A DNA stretch of 64,000 bases, from positions 38,010 to 102,009 of the forward strand of contig CAUYUJ010001375.1 of the NCBI GenBank assembly GCA_963575745.1, in the 5' to 3' direction. Shown one piece after another: positions 38,926-48,566 of this stretch. The notes beneath the pieces are model-generated. The model was not told where the DNA came from. It saw nothing but the letters and a program-made list of their open reading frames with translations, and searched no databases. A program made the translations under genes and the position numbers. The DNA is from Prorocentrum cordatum. Taxonomy: Eukaryota; Sar; Dinophyceae; Prorocentrales; Prorocentraceae. How positions within the stretch are numbered: position 1 is the stretch's first letter; every line of letters starts with the position of its first letter.

Positions 38926-39070
38926 CACACAGACATAATTAATCGTCAATTCCTCGGAAACTATGGGAAAATATAGGAAGTGGGGGGAAGACAGAAACCC
39001 AGAACATATGGGAAAATATGTGGATTCGTTTTATTTGTGTGTATTTATTTGTGTGTCCCAGGGTCTCTTC
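38926..39070. repeat. GGAAAATATGGG family, copy 3
   Basis: CACACAGACATAATTAATCG, GGAAACTATGGGAAAATATA and GTGTATTTATTTGTGTGTCC show all blocks in order, with only a short CA run. Confidence 0.75.
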
Positions 39071-40470
39071 AATATGGTTTGTTGCCATCCTTGGAAGTCT
39101 CGTCCAACCTCTACCGGCTTTCGGCTCAGAAGGCACACGTGCAGAAAGTGCGCTTCCCTTCCGCTTTGGAAGCGGGAGAGTGTCGTGATCAGGTTTTTGG
39201 AGTGGCAGAAGTCATTTGTTAGGGTACATATTCCTCCCATCCTATGGAGAATCTGGAGTTGGTCCGTGTCTTCTTTCCTTGCGCCTATTTTCTTATTTCT
39301 CCCCCTCCGCTTCCCGCGAACCGCCGCAGACTAAGCGCGCCACGCGCTTGCTGCAGCGGGTGATCATGCATTGCCATTGGGGGCGCAGCGAGATGAAGGC
39401 CAGCTTCCTCCTGCGAATTCTCATATGCTCATCCTGTGCCATCGCTTACCTGCCAACTCACTCGTCGTGTTCCGTCTGATGGCGTCGCGCCCGTGCGCAG
39501 GGCACGTGTGTGTTTGTCCAGCATGTATCCGTACATCGCTCGCTCGGGATGTGGATGTCGTTCTCAGCTGGTCTTCCCATCGTTGTGTAGAGCAACCTGC
39601 CGATGCCGACAGCAATGTCATTCCATGTGGACCACTGGCAGTTGGATCGAAGGGAGCCCATCCTGCGCCAGTAGGCACGCAACAGCGCAACTTTGTTTTG
39701 TGTAAATCCGAGTGCAACGTGAACACGGCATTGCACGCGCGTAGAACGGATGGCATGCGTACCGGCAAAGCTCGTCATGCGAAGCGGGCACGCATCCAGC
39801 ACGGTCATACATAAGTAAGCAGGGGGTCCGTGCAAGTTCGCGTTAGGGCGTTAGGCTCGAATCCAGTTGCAGCTCGCTTGTCCTGTGGTCCTTTGCGCAG
39901 GTGTGCGAATATACTTGCAAAGCAAAGTGGATTGTTTACTATCGTATTCTTCGCGAGGCGCAATTCGAGTGAGGGTCACCATCTGCACCGTGTTGCCACA
40001 GTCGCGACAGCAGAGATACCATACATTTGTTGCTGATTCGAGATGATGGTCGCGGAGAGTTTCAGTCCATTGATGGCCCAGAAAGCGCGTCATGACCAGC
40101 CCCCATTCCCTACCCATCACGCAACGCCCCTCCCCTCCCTCCCCGCAGCTCGCGCCTTGTACTGTCGCAGTACACGCATGCATCATGGCCTCGATGCGGG
40201 GTGCGATCGTTGCGCGTGCGTGGTGCTCGCAGGCTACGTTGGTCCTCGCACACCGCAGGGTTGCCCACAGTCTGCGGGGATGCTCGCTGGGTGCTGTAGG
40301 CTTCACGTGTTGCCGTTGCTCGCAGAGCGCTCGCAGGCTATCGTTGCACCTGAAGGGTCTGGCATGCTAGCGTGTGGCGTTTGCACTCCTCACAGTGGTG
40401 TTGGCTGGGGTCAGGCTTCCTCTCGCCGGCTGGCGGTCGTGATCATATTTTGTGCTGCGCACCATTCCGT
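39071..40470. other. Lower-GC spacer with one signal-peptide-like short frame
   Basis: At 39393 an ATG opens MKASFLLRILICSSCAIAYL, a 28-codon frame with a hydrophobic core like a signal peptide. It could be a first exon, but nothing downstream can be joined to it. Elsewhere in the stretch no gene is recognised. Confidence 0.3.
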
Positions 40471-40476
40471 GGCGCT

Positions 40477-40690
40477 CGCGGGCTCTGCGTGGTGCTCCTC
40501 GACGTCGGCGGCGCTGGCAAAACGGCGGACGCCATGCTGCGGCGGGCGCCGCCGCCGCAGCGGCTGTACCCGGGGGGGCCAAGATCCCTTCTCAAGAAGA
40601 GGCCAGTGGTGGCCTCCGAGAGCCTTCCGAAAGCCAGGGGGGATCTGGAATGCGACAGCTTCCAGAGCCGCGCCAGCTTCGGCATCGTCG
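40477..40690 (+). CDS. Probable exon, unknown protein
   Basis: The frame reads RGARGLCVVLLDVGGAGKT, ADAMLRRAPPPQRLYPGGPR, SLLKKRPVVASESLPKARGD and LECDSFQSRASFGIV. About 85% of its codons end in G or C, well above the two competing frames, which supports real coding. GGAGKT resembles a nucleotide-binding loop but lacks the full GxxxxGKT spacing. Borders are not fixed and the protein family is unknown. Confidence 0.42.
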
Positions 40691-40699
40691 TTGTCCCTC

Positions 40700-41230
40700 C
40701 CACTCTCTCTCCTCCACCATCTCATACTCGCGTTCAGTCCCGTCCTCCCCCGCATCCCCGTCCCCCGCCCCCTGGTCACCTTCCTCTGATGCACCATTTA
40801 ATCATATGAGTACTAGTATAACCCTCTTTCCTCTAAAGTTGTCCAGAAGATGGCGGGCCCTCTCCGCGTGATGTTGTGCAGACAGGATTCGGATCATGAT
40901 GTTGCCTGCGCAATCCAACTGATCACGGTGTTTCAAAATGATGCTCCCGCTGCAGCGTAGGACTGATTTTCGGATCGGCGCTTTACTCTCGCCCCAGCGC
41001 GGGCCACGTGTTTGGATCCGAGTCGTTCTTCACTGTTGTCTCCCCCCTCATTTCCCCTCCGCCTTCCCCTGGTCTTCCTGTTCCTCCCGCTCCTTCCACT
41101 CCAGTTCCTTCTGCTGCTGTTCGTCCTCGTTCTCTTCCTTCCGCTGACCCTCCTGCTCACCCACCACCTCCTCCTCCTCCTCCTGCTCCTCCTCCTCCTG
41201 CGCACGCAGCTCCCAGTTTGCGGATTGCGC
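40700..41230. other. Pyrimidine-rich spacer, no gene recognised
   Basis: Clusters of CCTCCCCC and CTTCCTCTTC make Pro/Ser/Leu frames that are compositional. A (TCC)n part is at 41166-41200. Confidence 0.5.
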
Positions 41231-41359
41231 ATAGCACGATGTAGCCTTTTGGTTGGAGTTGCAGGTCATCTATGACATGCATCCGCGGATGAAGAAACAA
41301 TCTGCGCAATGGGAATGCATGGGGGGAGGTGTAGGATGTCAGATGAGGCGCGAGCGCAC

Positions 41360-41720
41360 CTAGCTTGTCCTCCTCCCCCTCTTCCCCCTTCTGCTCTTAC
41401 TGCTTGTTCTCCTCCTGCTCTTCCTGCTCGTCGTCATTGTGCTTATCATCCGCCTCCTGGTCGTCGTTGTCGGTCTCGTCGTCGTCGGCGTCGTCCTTCG
41501 TCATCGCCCCCCTCGCCTTCGCGATCTTCGTTCTTGTCCTCCTCCACGGTCGCTCTCCACATCTTCCTGCTCCTCCTCCTGCCCATTCCTGCCCCTCCAC
41601 ATCTTCCTGCTCCTCCTCCTCTTGCTCCTCCTCCTCTTGCCCCTCTTCCTGCTCCTCCTCCTCCCCTTTCCTCCTCGTCCTCCACATCCTCCTGCCCCTT
41701 CTCCTCCTCAGCCTCTTCTC
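41360..41720. repeat. CTCCTCCTGCTC-type pyrimidine tract
   Basis: Imperfect repeats of CTCCTCCTGCTCTTCCTGCTC and CACATCTTCCTGCTCCTCCT occur, with two near-identical 30-bp segments at 41557 and 41598. Long frames on both strands are artefacts. Confidence 0.75.
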
Positions 41721-41871
41721 TCCGCTCTGGGAGGGCCTCGGCGCCCGAGGCATCCTCCAAAAAGCCGCCGGACCTCAGGGATTCTCTCGATGTCTATCCC
41801 CCCCCGCGACGCTGCCCTCGTCCCGGCTCCGTCCACCTCGCAGTTCCCGGGCAGGGGCGCGAAGAGAGAGA

Positions 41872-42050
41872 TTGGGCGCTGCGTAATGGGGGGGTCATAA
41901 ATGGGGGGGGGGCGAGGGTGGTTCGAAAAGGTACCCAAACGGTACCTAAACGAGCCCCCTGGGGGTCCGGAGGGGTTCGAAAGGGGCACGAAAGGGGACC
42001 TTTTCTGACCCCCCCATTTGTGACCCCCCCATTAAGCCACGCCCAAAGAG
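41872..42050. mobile_element. TIR element with TAATGGGGGGGTCA ends
   Basis: TTGGGCGCTGCGTAATGGGG leads into GGGTCATAAATGGGGGGG on the left. The right end on the opposite strand reads TTGGGCGTGGCTTAATGGGG and GGGTCACAAATGGGGGGG. The arms are about 38 bp and length about 178 bp. Internal GGTTCGAAAAGG and GGTTCGAAAGGG are also near-inverted. Confidence 0.75.
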
Positions 42051-42439
42051 AGGCGCCCGGCGCACGTCGCGGCCTGGGCCACGGCGGAGCGCGAGCGGTC
42101 TGTCTGGGGTGGTGCCCCCGAGGGCGCGGAGCGACAGGCAGCCGCGTCTGGCGCACCGCGGGCGCGAGGCCCGCGGAGCGGGGCGGCCCGGAGCCCCCCT
42201 TAAAGGTCGGGCCGAGGTGTGAGGGCAAGGTCGGTTCGGGGAGGGTGCCCTCATTCGACTGCGAGCGACGGTAGAGGGGAGCAATCATGGTGGACGCGCC
42301 CCCCCGCTCCCCCAAACTCAGAGTTGGCATGCGCGGGGAAGACTGCGGTCGAAGCGCAGCTCATTCAACCCACCGCCCACATTGATCATGGGGGGGGGGG
42401 CATTGACGGATGAATGCGGCATGAGTGTTCGCTATTTTT

Positions 42440-42645
42440 TCCCAGGCCTGGATGGGGGGGAAGTGAGAAGGAGAAGGCCTTCTCAGAAGGTGACGGGGCT
42501 TCTCAGAAGCCCTCCGGCCTTCTGAGAGATGTTCCGTGTCTTCGGGGAGATCTTAGAAATTGTGTCAGAAGGCCGGAGGACTTGCGAGCCTTCGGCGAAG
42601 GCCTTCCCCTTCTCACTTCCTTCCCCCGCTCGCCGCCAAGTAATG
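42440..42645. mobile_element. GAGAAGGCCTTCTC foldback family, best-preserved copy
   Basis: GGGGGGAAGTGAGAAGGAGA and GGCCTTCTCAGAAGG open the element. GAAGGCCTTCCCCTTCTCAC and TTCCTTCCCCCGCTCGCCGC close it, giving inverted arms of more than 30 bp. TGTGTCTTCGGGGAGATCTT lies at the centre. Length is about 200 bp with no coding capacity. Confidence 0.8.
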
Positions 42646-42919
42646 ATTTTCAGTGTTTGACGGGTGTTCTTGTGTCTCTTGGGGGAGAATGCCCTAAGAA
42701 TGCTCATCAGCTTTGCCGGCGGAGGGTCGTCTGTTCTTGGAGGATGGCTTTCTATCCCAGGTTTGGCCGTGTCGGTGCGATCGAAGTGGGTACGGAAAGA
42801 ATGTGTACGAAAACAAGCGGCAGTTCTTGCCCAGTTTGAGCAGCGTCGCCGCGGACGTTGTGCGTTTCAGGCAGAAGGCCGCTTGCCGAACAGCGACCTC
42901 GATCCCCCCTAGAACGTTT

Positions 42920-43088
42920 CGGCGGCGCGCAAGGAGAAGGCCTTCTCAGAAGGCTCGGACGTCCCCTTGACTCCTGAGAAGTTTCCTTAAGATCTCCCCG
43001 AAGGCACAGGAACCTGTTCAGAAGGCGCGAGGGCTTCTAAGAAGCCCTGCCACCTCCGCCCCACGTCGCCCCCTCGCTCGCCGCCGAC
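42920..43088. mobile_element. GAGAAGGCCTTCTC family, second copy in tandem
   Basis: GGAGAAGGCCTTCTCAGAAG, AGATCTCCCCGAAGGCACAG and GCTTCTAAGAAGCCC followed by CGCTCGCCGCC repeat the family layout 280 bp after the previous copy. Confidence 0.7.
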
Positions 43089-43146
43089 CCCTGGAACGTT
43101 TGCAGGTCGTGACGAAACATCGTCCGGGTGACCCCGAAACCCCCTT

Positions 43147-43392
43147 CAAGCAGTGGCGACGCGTCTTGGCTTGCCTATAGGGTTCGCCTACAGGCCCACC
43201 AAAGAGTTCTAAGGACCTCTTGTGTGTTGCACGACATGGTCGGACATTTCTGGCTGAGACTGTCCTGTTTTGACACGTCGGCTATTATGTTATAAGAGCA
43301 CTGTTTTTGTTATTCGGGCATGCCCTTGTTCGAAGAACAGGTCGGCAGGCCTACAGGGAATGCCGGGACGATCGGTCCCTGCCCGGGCCCTC
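43147..43392. mobile_element. AAGCAGTGGCGAAGCGTCCCGG element, copy 2
   Basis: CAAGCAGTGGCGACGCGTCT, GACTGTCCTGTTTTGACACG and the right end AATGCCGGGACGATCGGTCC correspond to the 46915-47150 copy. Outer ends are inverted around CCTATAG/CTACAGG. Confidence 0.7.
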
Positions 43393-43439
43393 GAGCTCTT
43401 GCAGGTCGTGTCGAGACATCGTCCAGGAGACTCCCGAAG

Positions 43440-43560
43440 GAGGAGTAGGAGGAGGAGGGCGGAGGAGGGCGGAGGAGGAGGAGGAGGAGGAGGAGGAGGA
43501 GGAGGAGGAGGGCGGAGGAGGAGGGCGGGAGGAGGAGGAGGAGGAGGAGGAGGAGGAGGC
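43440..43560. repeat. (GGA)n with GGC interruptions
   Basis: GAGGAG triplets with regular GGGCGGAGGA interruptions. Poly-Glu and poly-Gly frames are artefacts. Confidence 0.9.
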
Positions 43561-43707
43561 AGTGTTTCATTCCTGGCCCGTTTCGGAAGGCCCCGGGGGG
43601 CCCGAGAGCGGCCCCCGAATAGCGGGAGCCTCGAGAGGGGGGTCCGTGCAGGCGGGGGTCCGCCAGCGCGCCGGATCCTGCATGGATCCTCTGCGAAGAC
43701 CCCCTCT

Positions 43708-43922
43708 TCGGAGGGCACCAACTATACACCAACACCGATCCTGGCCCAGGATCACCCAGGATCCTGGCCCAGGATCACCCACGGTCCTGGCATATACACC
43801 GATCCTGGCCCAGGATCGGTGTATATGCCTTCTTGCGCAAGGCAGGAGGGCGTATACACCGATCCTGGGCCCAGGGTGATCCTGGCCAGGATCGGTGTTG
43901 GTGTATAGTTGGTGCCCTCCTA
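43708..43922. mobile_element. Foldback element with GATCCTGGCCCAGGATC cores
   Basis: GGAGGGCACCAACTATACAC at 43714 is exactly inverted at 43902-43921. The arms run about 45 bp through CAACACCGATCCTGG. The inside repeats GATCCTGGCCCAGGATC, itself a palindrome, and CGATCCTGG with GTATACACC. Length is about 212 bp. The near-perfect arms suggest recent origin. Confidence 0.85.
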
Positions 43923-44333
43923 CCTCTGGCTGACCCGGGTTCGCGAGCCGCTCGTGGCCGCGAGGCGGCCGCGCGTATGGGCTGACCCGGGTTTGCGAGG
44001 GCCTGCGCTGCAGCTTTTTTTTCTCCTGCATCGCAGTTTGTTGGTTTCCTGCTGACACGGGTCTGGATTGACCCGGGTCAGAAGATCCCCGACCGAAGGC
44101 CACACCATACGAAGAAGTGGCAGGCGACGAGCGCAAGCAGACCGATGCCATGGAAGCTGCACTGCTTCTCCCAGGGCAGTGCAGATCCGCACCTGCCGAG
44201 GTCAAGAGGCTGCTGAAGCCCAGGATCGTCGAGTCGACCATCTGCCGCCTCTCGCCGATGAACACGCTGTGCCCTCGCCCCGCGCGCTCGCTGGGGGGCC
44301 AGAGAGGCGATGGGGGGAGGGAGGGAGCGGGGG
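43923..44333. other. Spacer, no gene recognised
   Basis: Three TGACCCGGGTTTGCGAG-like phrases occur at 43931, 43982 and 44068. A frame with KQTDAMEAALLLPGQCRSAP at 44133-44220 is suggestive but unsupported by borders or a family. Confidence 0.35.
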
Positions 44334-44508
44334 TTAAGTCGGGCATGTCCCTCCTCCTGTAGCCCTCGGCAGGAGGACTTCTCAAAAAAGTAGTCAAAGC
44401 AAAAACTCAGGGGATGATTTTTGAGTATGTTTGAGCAGGGTCTCCGCATGTTTTGACTATTTTCTCATTTCGTCCGAAATCCGCCTGTAGGGGGACACGC
44501 CCGACCTA
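44334..44508. mobile_element. MITE family B, copy 4
   Basis: TTAAGTCGGGCATGTCCCTC begins and GGGGGACACGCCCGACCTAA ends it, the best-preserved pair of ends in the family. Flanks AGCGGGGG and GGCGAGGG agree at 6 of 8. Length is 175 bp, with a small internal CCTCCTGTAGCCC insertion. Confidence 0.85.
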
Positions 44509-44794
44509 AGGCGAGGGAGTTGGAGCCGTCTGGGGGTCTGAGGTGGTCCAGCACTGGTTCCGGCCGGCAGGAGGAAGGGCGGGCAGCTTCGATGTGCTGG
44601 GCGCGGGAAAAGGCTTTCCAGGGTGAGAGATTGCACCAGACGGGCCCCGGGAGGGGTACGGGGACCGAGGTTGAACGGCTTTTGTCTCATCTCCCCCATC
44701 GTGACCACTTCGCTGGGGTCCCAGCCAGTTCAGAGCCCCCGGCCGCCTCCAGCGAGGGAGGGAGTTTTGTGCTTGTGGCGGACGATCCATGGAG

Positions 44795-44945
44795 AGGAAG
44801 CATGTTGCCAAATAATTCCCAGATGTCTGAAAGATGTTTCAAATCTGGTTTACATGTGAAACACACGTTTAACACATTTGTATAACATGTGTTCAAGCAT
44901 GTTTAAACACATGCTTAATTCAATGATCGGATGTCCACTGTCATG
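44795..44945. repeat. Dispersed repeat with CATGGAGAGGAAGCATGTTG, copy 1
   Basis: CATGGAGAGGAAGCATGTTG, CAAATAATTCCCAGATGT and CACTGTCATGGCATCTACAA match 54615-54785 in order. The AT-rich centre with ACATGTG/CACATGT palindromes has diverged. Confidence 0.6.
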
Positions 44946-45017
44946 GCATCTACAATGCTGCGTCATGAGCGCAGTGAGTGATCTGCGCCGCGATTTGCGC
45001 CAGGAAAGCCACTGGGC

Positions 45018-45268
45018 CTGGCCCTTTGGGGGCCCCGGAAACGGCAGGGCCGTTTTTTCACCGTTTTCGAAAAAGTGTCCCTTGAAAGTGGAAACGGCAA
45101 AAAAACGGCGACCGGAAACGGCAAAAAAAACGGCTCCAGGACTGGAACCGGGGCCGGAACCGGTCAAAAAACAGCGACGGAACCGGCAAAAAAACGGCGT
45201 CCGAACCGGCAAACAAACAGCAAAACGGAGCCGGTAAAAAAACGGCCCTGTCGTTTCCAGGGCCCATT
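45018..45268. mobile_element. TIR element with internal CCGGNAAAAAAACGGC repeats
   Basis: GGGCCCCGGAAACGGCAGGG and, on the other strand at the right end, GGGCCCTGGAAACGACAGGG pair for about 33 bp, ending in GGCCGTTTTTT. The interior has six or seven units of ACCGGCAAAAAAACGGC. Length is about 250 bp. Confidence 0.75.
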
Positions 45269-45409
45269 GAGGCCCGGCCTCAGGGTGGCCAGGCTCGCGC
45301 GGTGCTTGGGGAGGGATCCCAAACCCTAACCCCAATGCTCGGGGGCCCCCCCCTGTGATGGAGGAGGAGACCCACTCGGGTGCCCCCGGATCGGGGGGGG
45401 AGGGAGGGA

Positions 45410-45529
45410 GGGAGAGGAGGAGGAGGAGGAGGAGGAGGAGGAGGAGGAGGCGAATGCGGAGGCGGATGTGGAGGCAGAGGCGGAGGCAGAGGCGGAGGCG
45501 GAGGCGGAGGAGGAAGAGGAAGAGGAGGA

Positions 45530-45560
<31 letters not shown>

Positions 45561-45600
45561 GAGGAGGAGGAGGAGGAGGAGGAGGAGGAGGAGGAGGGAT
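45410..45600. repeat. (GGA)n tract
   Basis: GGAGGAG triplets with GGCGGAGGCAGA and GGAGGCGGAT interruptions. A shorter GGA run follows at 45711-45740. Frames here are artefacts. Confidence 0.92.
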
Positions 45601-45744
45601 GCGGAGGAGGGAGGAGGAGGGGGAGGAGGAGGCAGGGTTGGATGTGAGTTTTGCGGCTGTCTTGTGGGTGTCTAGTTGGGCGTTTTTAAAGGATTTAGTT
45701 GGTTCTAGGGGGGAGGAGGAGGAGGAGGAGGAGGAGGAGGATTG

Positions 45745-46414
45745 AAGAGTAGGAGGCGGAAGCAAAGGGAATGATGATGAGGAGCAGGAGAGATGAGGAG
45801 AAGGCGGGATGGACGAGGAGAAGCAGCAGCGGCCAACTCAATTGGTTTGACATGGTTTCTCTCGCCGCCAAATGTCGAGCTCTTAAATCCGAGATCGGAA
45901 ACACGTAAAAACATGCATGTACTTTTACACATAGAATGTGTGTGCATGCCCTTGTGTTGTTTGTGCTGAATTTGGGCGCAGGGGTCCAGCATGTGTTCAG
46001 ATGTGAATGCACCTCGCTGGTGGAAGCCACACTACGAACTGTGTATTCCCAGTCCCCCCTTTATCTTCCTCGCCCTCACCGCCAGCCTCCCCTCGCCTCG
46101 CCTGCCTTCTCCGGTCGTCTCCTGCCCTGCTGCATTCCACTGCCCCCTCCCCCCATCCCCTGCGTTACGTAGCATCCTCGGGAGACCTCGCCTGTCCCAG
46201 AAGTTGGTGTCTTTCCTGGTGCCCGACGCAGGCTCGGTGCGCACTCGACGCGGAGTTGGCGTGGATTCGGCGCGGATCCGACACGGATTCGACACGGATC
46301 CGACTTGTCCGACGTGCATCCGACCCGGGCTCGACGCGGATAGGGCCTCGACGGGACAGACGAGGTCCCCCGCGGATGCAACATAACCCTGCGCACGACT
46401 GCCTACATGTGTTG
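45745..46414. other. Spacer, no gene recognised
   Basis: Includes a run of GGATTCGGCGCGGATCCGAC-like repeats (GATTCGACACGGATCCGAC) at 46262-46310. No domain was recognised. Confidence 0.45.
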
Positions 46415-46592
46415 CTCGGCGGCGAGCGAGGTGTGGAGGGGGGGGGGGGCACGTGAGAGAAGGAGAGGGCCTTCTCAGAAGGCGGCGGGGCTGTGGCCCC
46501 CGCGCGGTTTCTGAGCAGTGTCGTCCGCATCTTCGGGGGAGGCTTGAGGACACTTCACACAAGGCCGGGGGGGGGACTTCCGAGCCTTGAGA
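46415..46592. mobile_element. GAGAAGGCCTTCTC family, copy at 46.5 kb
   Basis: CTCGGCGGCGAGCGAG marks the left terminus, then GTGAGAGAAGGAGAGGGCCT and CTCAGAAGGCGGCGGGGC follow. The right half decays after CTTCACACAAGGCC, where the next element starts within about 10 bp. Confidence 0.7.
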
Positions 46593-46598
46593 GACCCA

Positions 46599-46748
46599 GA
46601 CCCCCTCGCGCGTCGTGGAACAGCCACGACAGGGAGGCCTGTCGCTGCGCTCGTCATCTGGGGGCCCAATTGCCGGCCTTCGGAGCCGTCGGAGAGCGAC
46701 TCGGGATGAGGGGCCGGTCCCGGAGAAGGGGTCCAGGCCTCTGGGGGT
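46599..46748. repeat. CCCAGACCCC family, copy with lost right end
   Basis: CCCAGACCCCCTCGCGCGTC, GACTCGGGATGAGGGGCCGG and GGGTCCAGGCCTCTGGGGGT are present. A (TCC)n run replaces the right terminus. Confidence 0.65.
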
Positions 46749-46799
46749 CCTCCTCCTCCTCCTCCTCCTCCTCCTCCTCCTCCTCCTCCTCCTCCTCCT
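46749..46799. repeat. (TCC)n microsatellite
   Basis: Seventeen CTC triplets directly abut the truncated element, as if the repeat had grown from its end. Confidence 0.9.
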
Positions 46800-46914
46800 G
46801 TCGGGGGGTGTTCGGAGAGACGGCCCGCCCCGGTTCGCGTCTCCCCACCAGGCGCGCCGCCGGATGGCGACGTGGGGTGCCGCGTCTGCTCTTCTCTGGC
46901 CCCGAGTCCCGAAG

Positions 46915-47150
46915 TCAAGCAGCGGCGAAGCGTCCCGGCTCGCCTATAGCCTATAGCCCTACCAAGCAATGTTTTCAGGACCTTTTCTGTGGTTTCCACG
47001 AAATGTTCTTAGAACGTTTCTGGCGGAGTCTGTCCTGTTTTATCTCATCGGGCTTATGCTCTGAGAACATGGTTTCGGTTCTTAGAACATGTTTTGGTTG
47101 AACATGTCGTGGTAGGACTATAGGGATGCCGGGACGGCCGGTCCCTGCTC
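46915..47150. mobile_element. AAGCAGTGGCGAAGCGTCCCGG element, intact copy
   Basis: TCAAGCAGCGGCGAAGCGTC and CCCGGCTCGCCTATAG open the element. GACTATAGGGATGCCGGGAC and GGCCGGTCCCTGCT close it in inverted form. AACATGGTTTCGGTTCTTAG and AGAACATG motifs lie within. Length is 236 bp. Confidence 0.75.
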
Positions 47151-47341
47151 AACAAACGCCGCCGCACGCCCATTTCCCAGATAGGGGCAGGCCCACGTAC
47201 GAGCAGCAATGGATGCGCAATTGTCATTCCATACGGACTGGTGCACGGCATGCTTGCACGCAGGCGCCCGGCGCAGAAGACGCTCAACTCGGTGACGCCT
47301 GTCATGAGTATTGGCAAGGACTGCCCCCTTTTCTCCTGTAG

Positions 47342-47485
47342 CATCGCGGACGGCAGAATGCGCGACAAGGGAAGCATGACCGATTGGACATTCCCACGCA
47401 CTTCACCACTGATCGTGGAGCAGATTTTTCTGTACCCGATTGCGTCGCGGACCTCTTGGGGTTCTGGGGCATACCACCAAACTGA
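47342..47485 (+). pseudogene. Possible retroelement integrase relic
   Basis: A 47-codon stretch between two stops reads KHDRLDIPTHFTTDRGADFS then VPDCVADLLGFWGI. The TTDRGADF-x-L-x-GI pattern is like the second catalytic Asp region of retroviral/LTR-element integrases. Nothing else of the element is visible and a TAG at 47339 and a TGA at 47483 close the frame, so if real it is a short fossil. Confidence 0.35.
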
Positions 47486-47884
47486 TCCAGGGGGTGCAGG
47501 GAGGGAGGGAATAAGAGGAGAGCGCGAACCATGAGGGATAGGAGGAGGAGGCTAAGGTCGTAGGGGGGAGGGCATCGGACTGTCCCATCACCATCCTGGG
47601 ACGTGGACAGGATGCATTTTCTTCTCCGAGCAGTGCTCACTTGCGGACTTGTACTTCAATCCTGAAGACCTCGGTCCGGTTGGCGGTCTCTGGCGGCTCA
47701 GCGCTCGCCGCTTCACAGATTGCCTCACATCGATTGCGCAGCATAGACGACTAGAAAAACACTGCTTAGGGGCCCAACCTGGCTAACATTTGTTTGGAGG
47801 GATCTCTCAGGAAGCCTTTCGGGTGCATATCGGAGGCATGCTTGGGGCTTCTAGGGGCGTCACGTGGACCTCATGGGGCACATG
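47486..47884. other. Spacer, no gene recognised
   Basis: Moderate GC content with short frames on both strands and no recognisable content. Confidence 0.4.
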
Positions 47885-48009
47885 TCTGTGTGTTTTCGTG
47901 TCTGTGTGTTTGTATGTCTGTGTGTCTGTGTGTCTGTGTGTTTTAGTGTCTGTGTGTCTGTATGCGTGGGTGGGTGCGTGCGTGGGTGGGTGGGTGCGTG
48001 CGTGCGGGC

Positions 48010-48041
<32 letters not shown>

Positions 48042-48172
48042 GTGTGTGTGTGTATGTGAGTGGATGTGTGTGTGGGTGCATGGGTGTGTGTGTGTGTGTG
48101 TGTCGTGGGTGTGAGTGTGGGTGAGGGTGAGGGTGAATGTGAGTGTGTGTGTGTGTCTGTCTGTGTGTGTTC
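47885..48172. repeat. (GT)n-rich tract
   Basis: TGTGTCTGTG, GTGGGTGCGTGCG and GTGAGGGTGAGG blocks extend over about 290 bp. Frames are artefacts. Confidence 0.92.
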
Positions 48173-48356
48173 CGCGTGCGTTCCCCACGGGAAGCGTAAG
48201 CGACCGCGCAACGATTGTGCGAGTGCCGGCGATCTCGGGGCGCCCAACTTGAGGGAAAGGATCGACATGCAAGTTCGGGTTTGCATGCTCGGGTGCTCCT
48301 GTGGGCTCTCTTGAGCGCGTTTTGAAGTTTCGAATCTGCCAGCGTTCGAAATTGGA

Positions 48357-48566
48357 CATGTTTCCCAACCATCCTGTGGTGTTGGGTCCTCGTTTTGAGG
48401 AGACAGCGCCCCGCGTCACCTCCTCCTCACTCCTCCTCCCCTTCCTCCTCCTCCTCCTCCTCCTCCTCCTCCTCCTCCTCCTCCTCCTCCTCCTTCTCCT
48501 CCTCCTCCTCCTCCGCGAGGTACTGGTGATGTGCCAGGAATGGCATCGGGGAGAACCTGAGTTGTT
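48357..48566 (+). repeat. Inner 5' flank of satellite array 2
   Basis: TTTCCCAACCATCCTGTGGT, GTTGGGTCCTCGTTTTGAGG and AGACAGCGCCC also precede array 3 at 60045-60110 with two or three differences. A (TCC)n run (48419-48512) and a unique stretch then lead into the array. Confidence 0.85.

Noticed and set aside
39850-39895. tRNA-like T-loop GGCTCGAATCC
   Set aside because: No matching acceptor stem, D-loop or anticodon arm could be placed around it.
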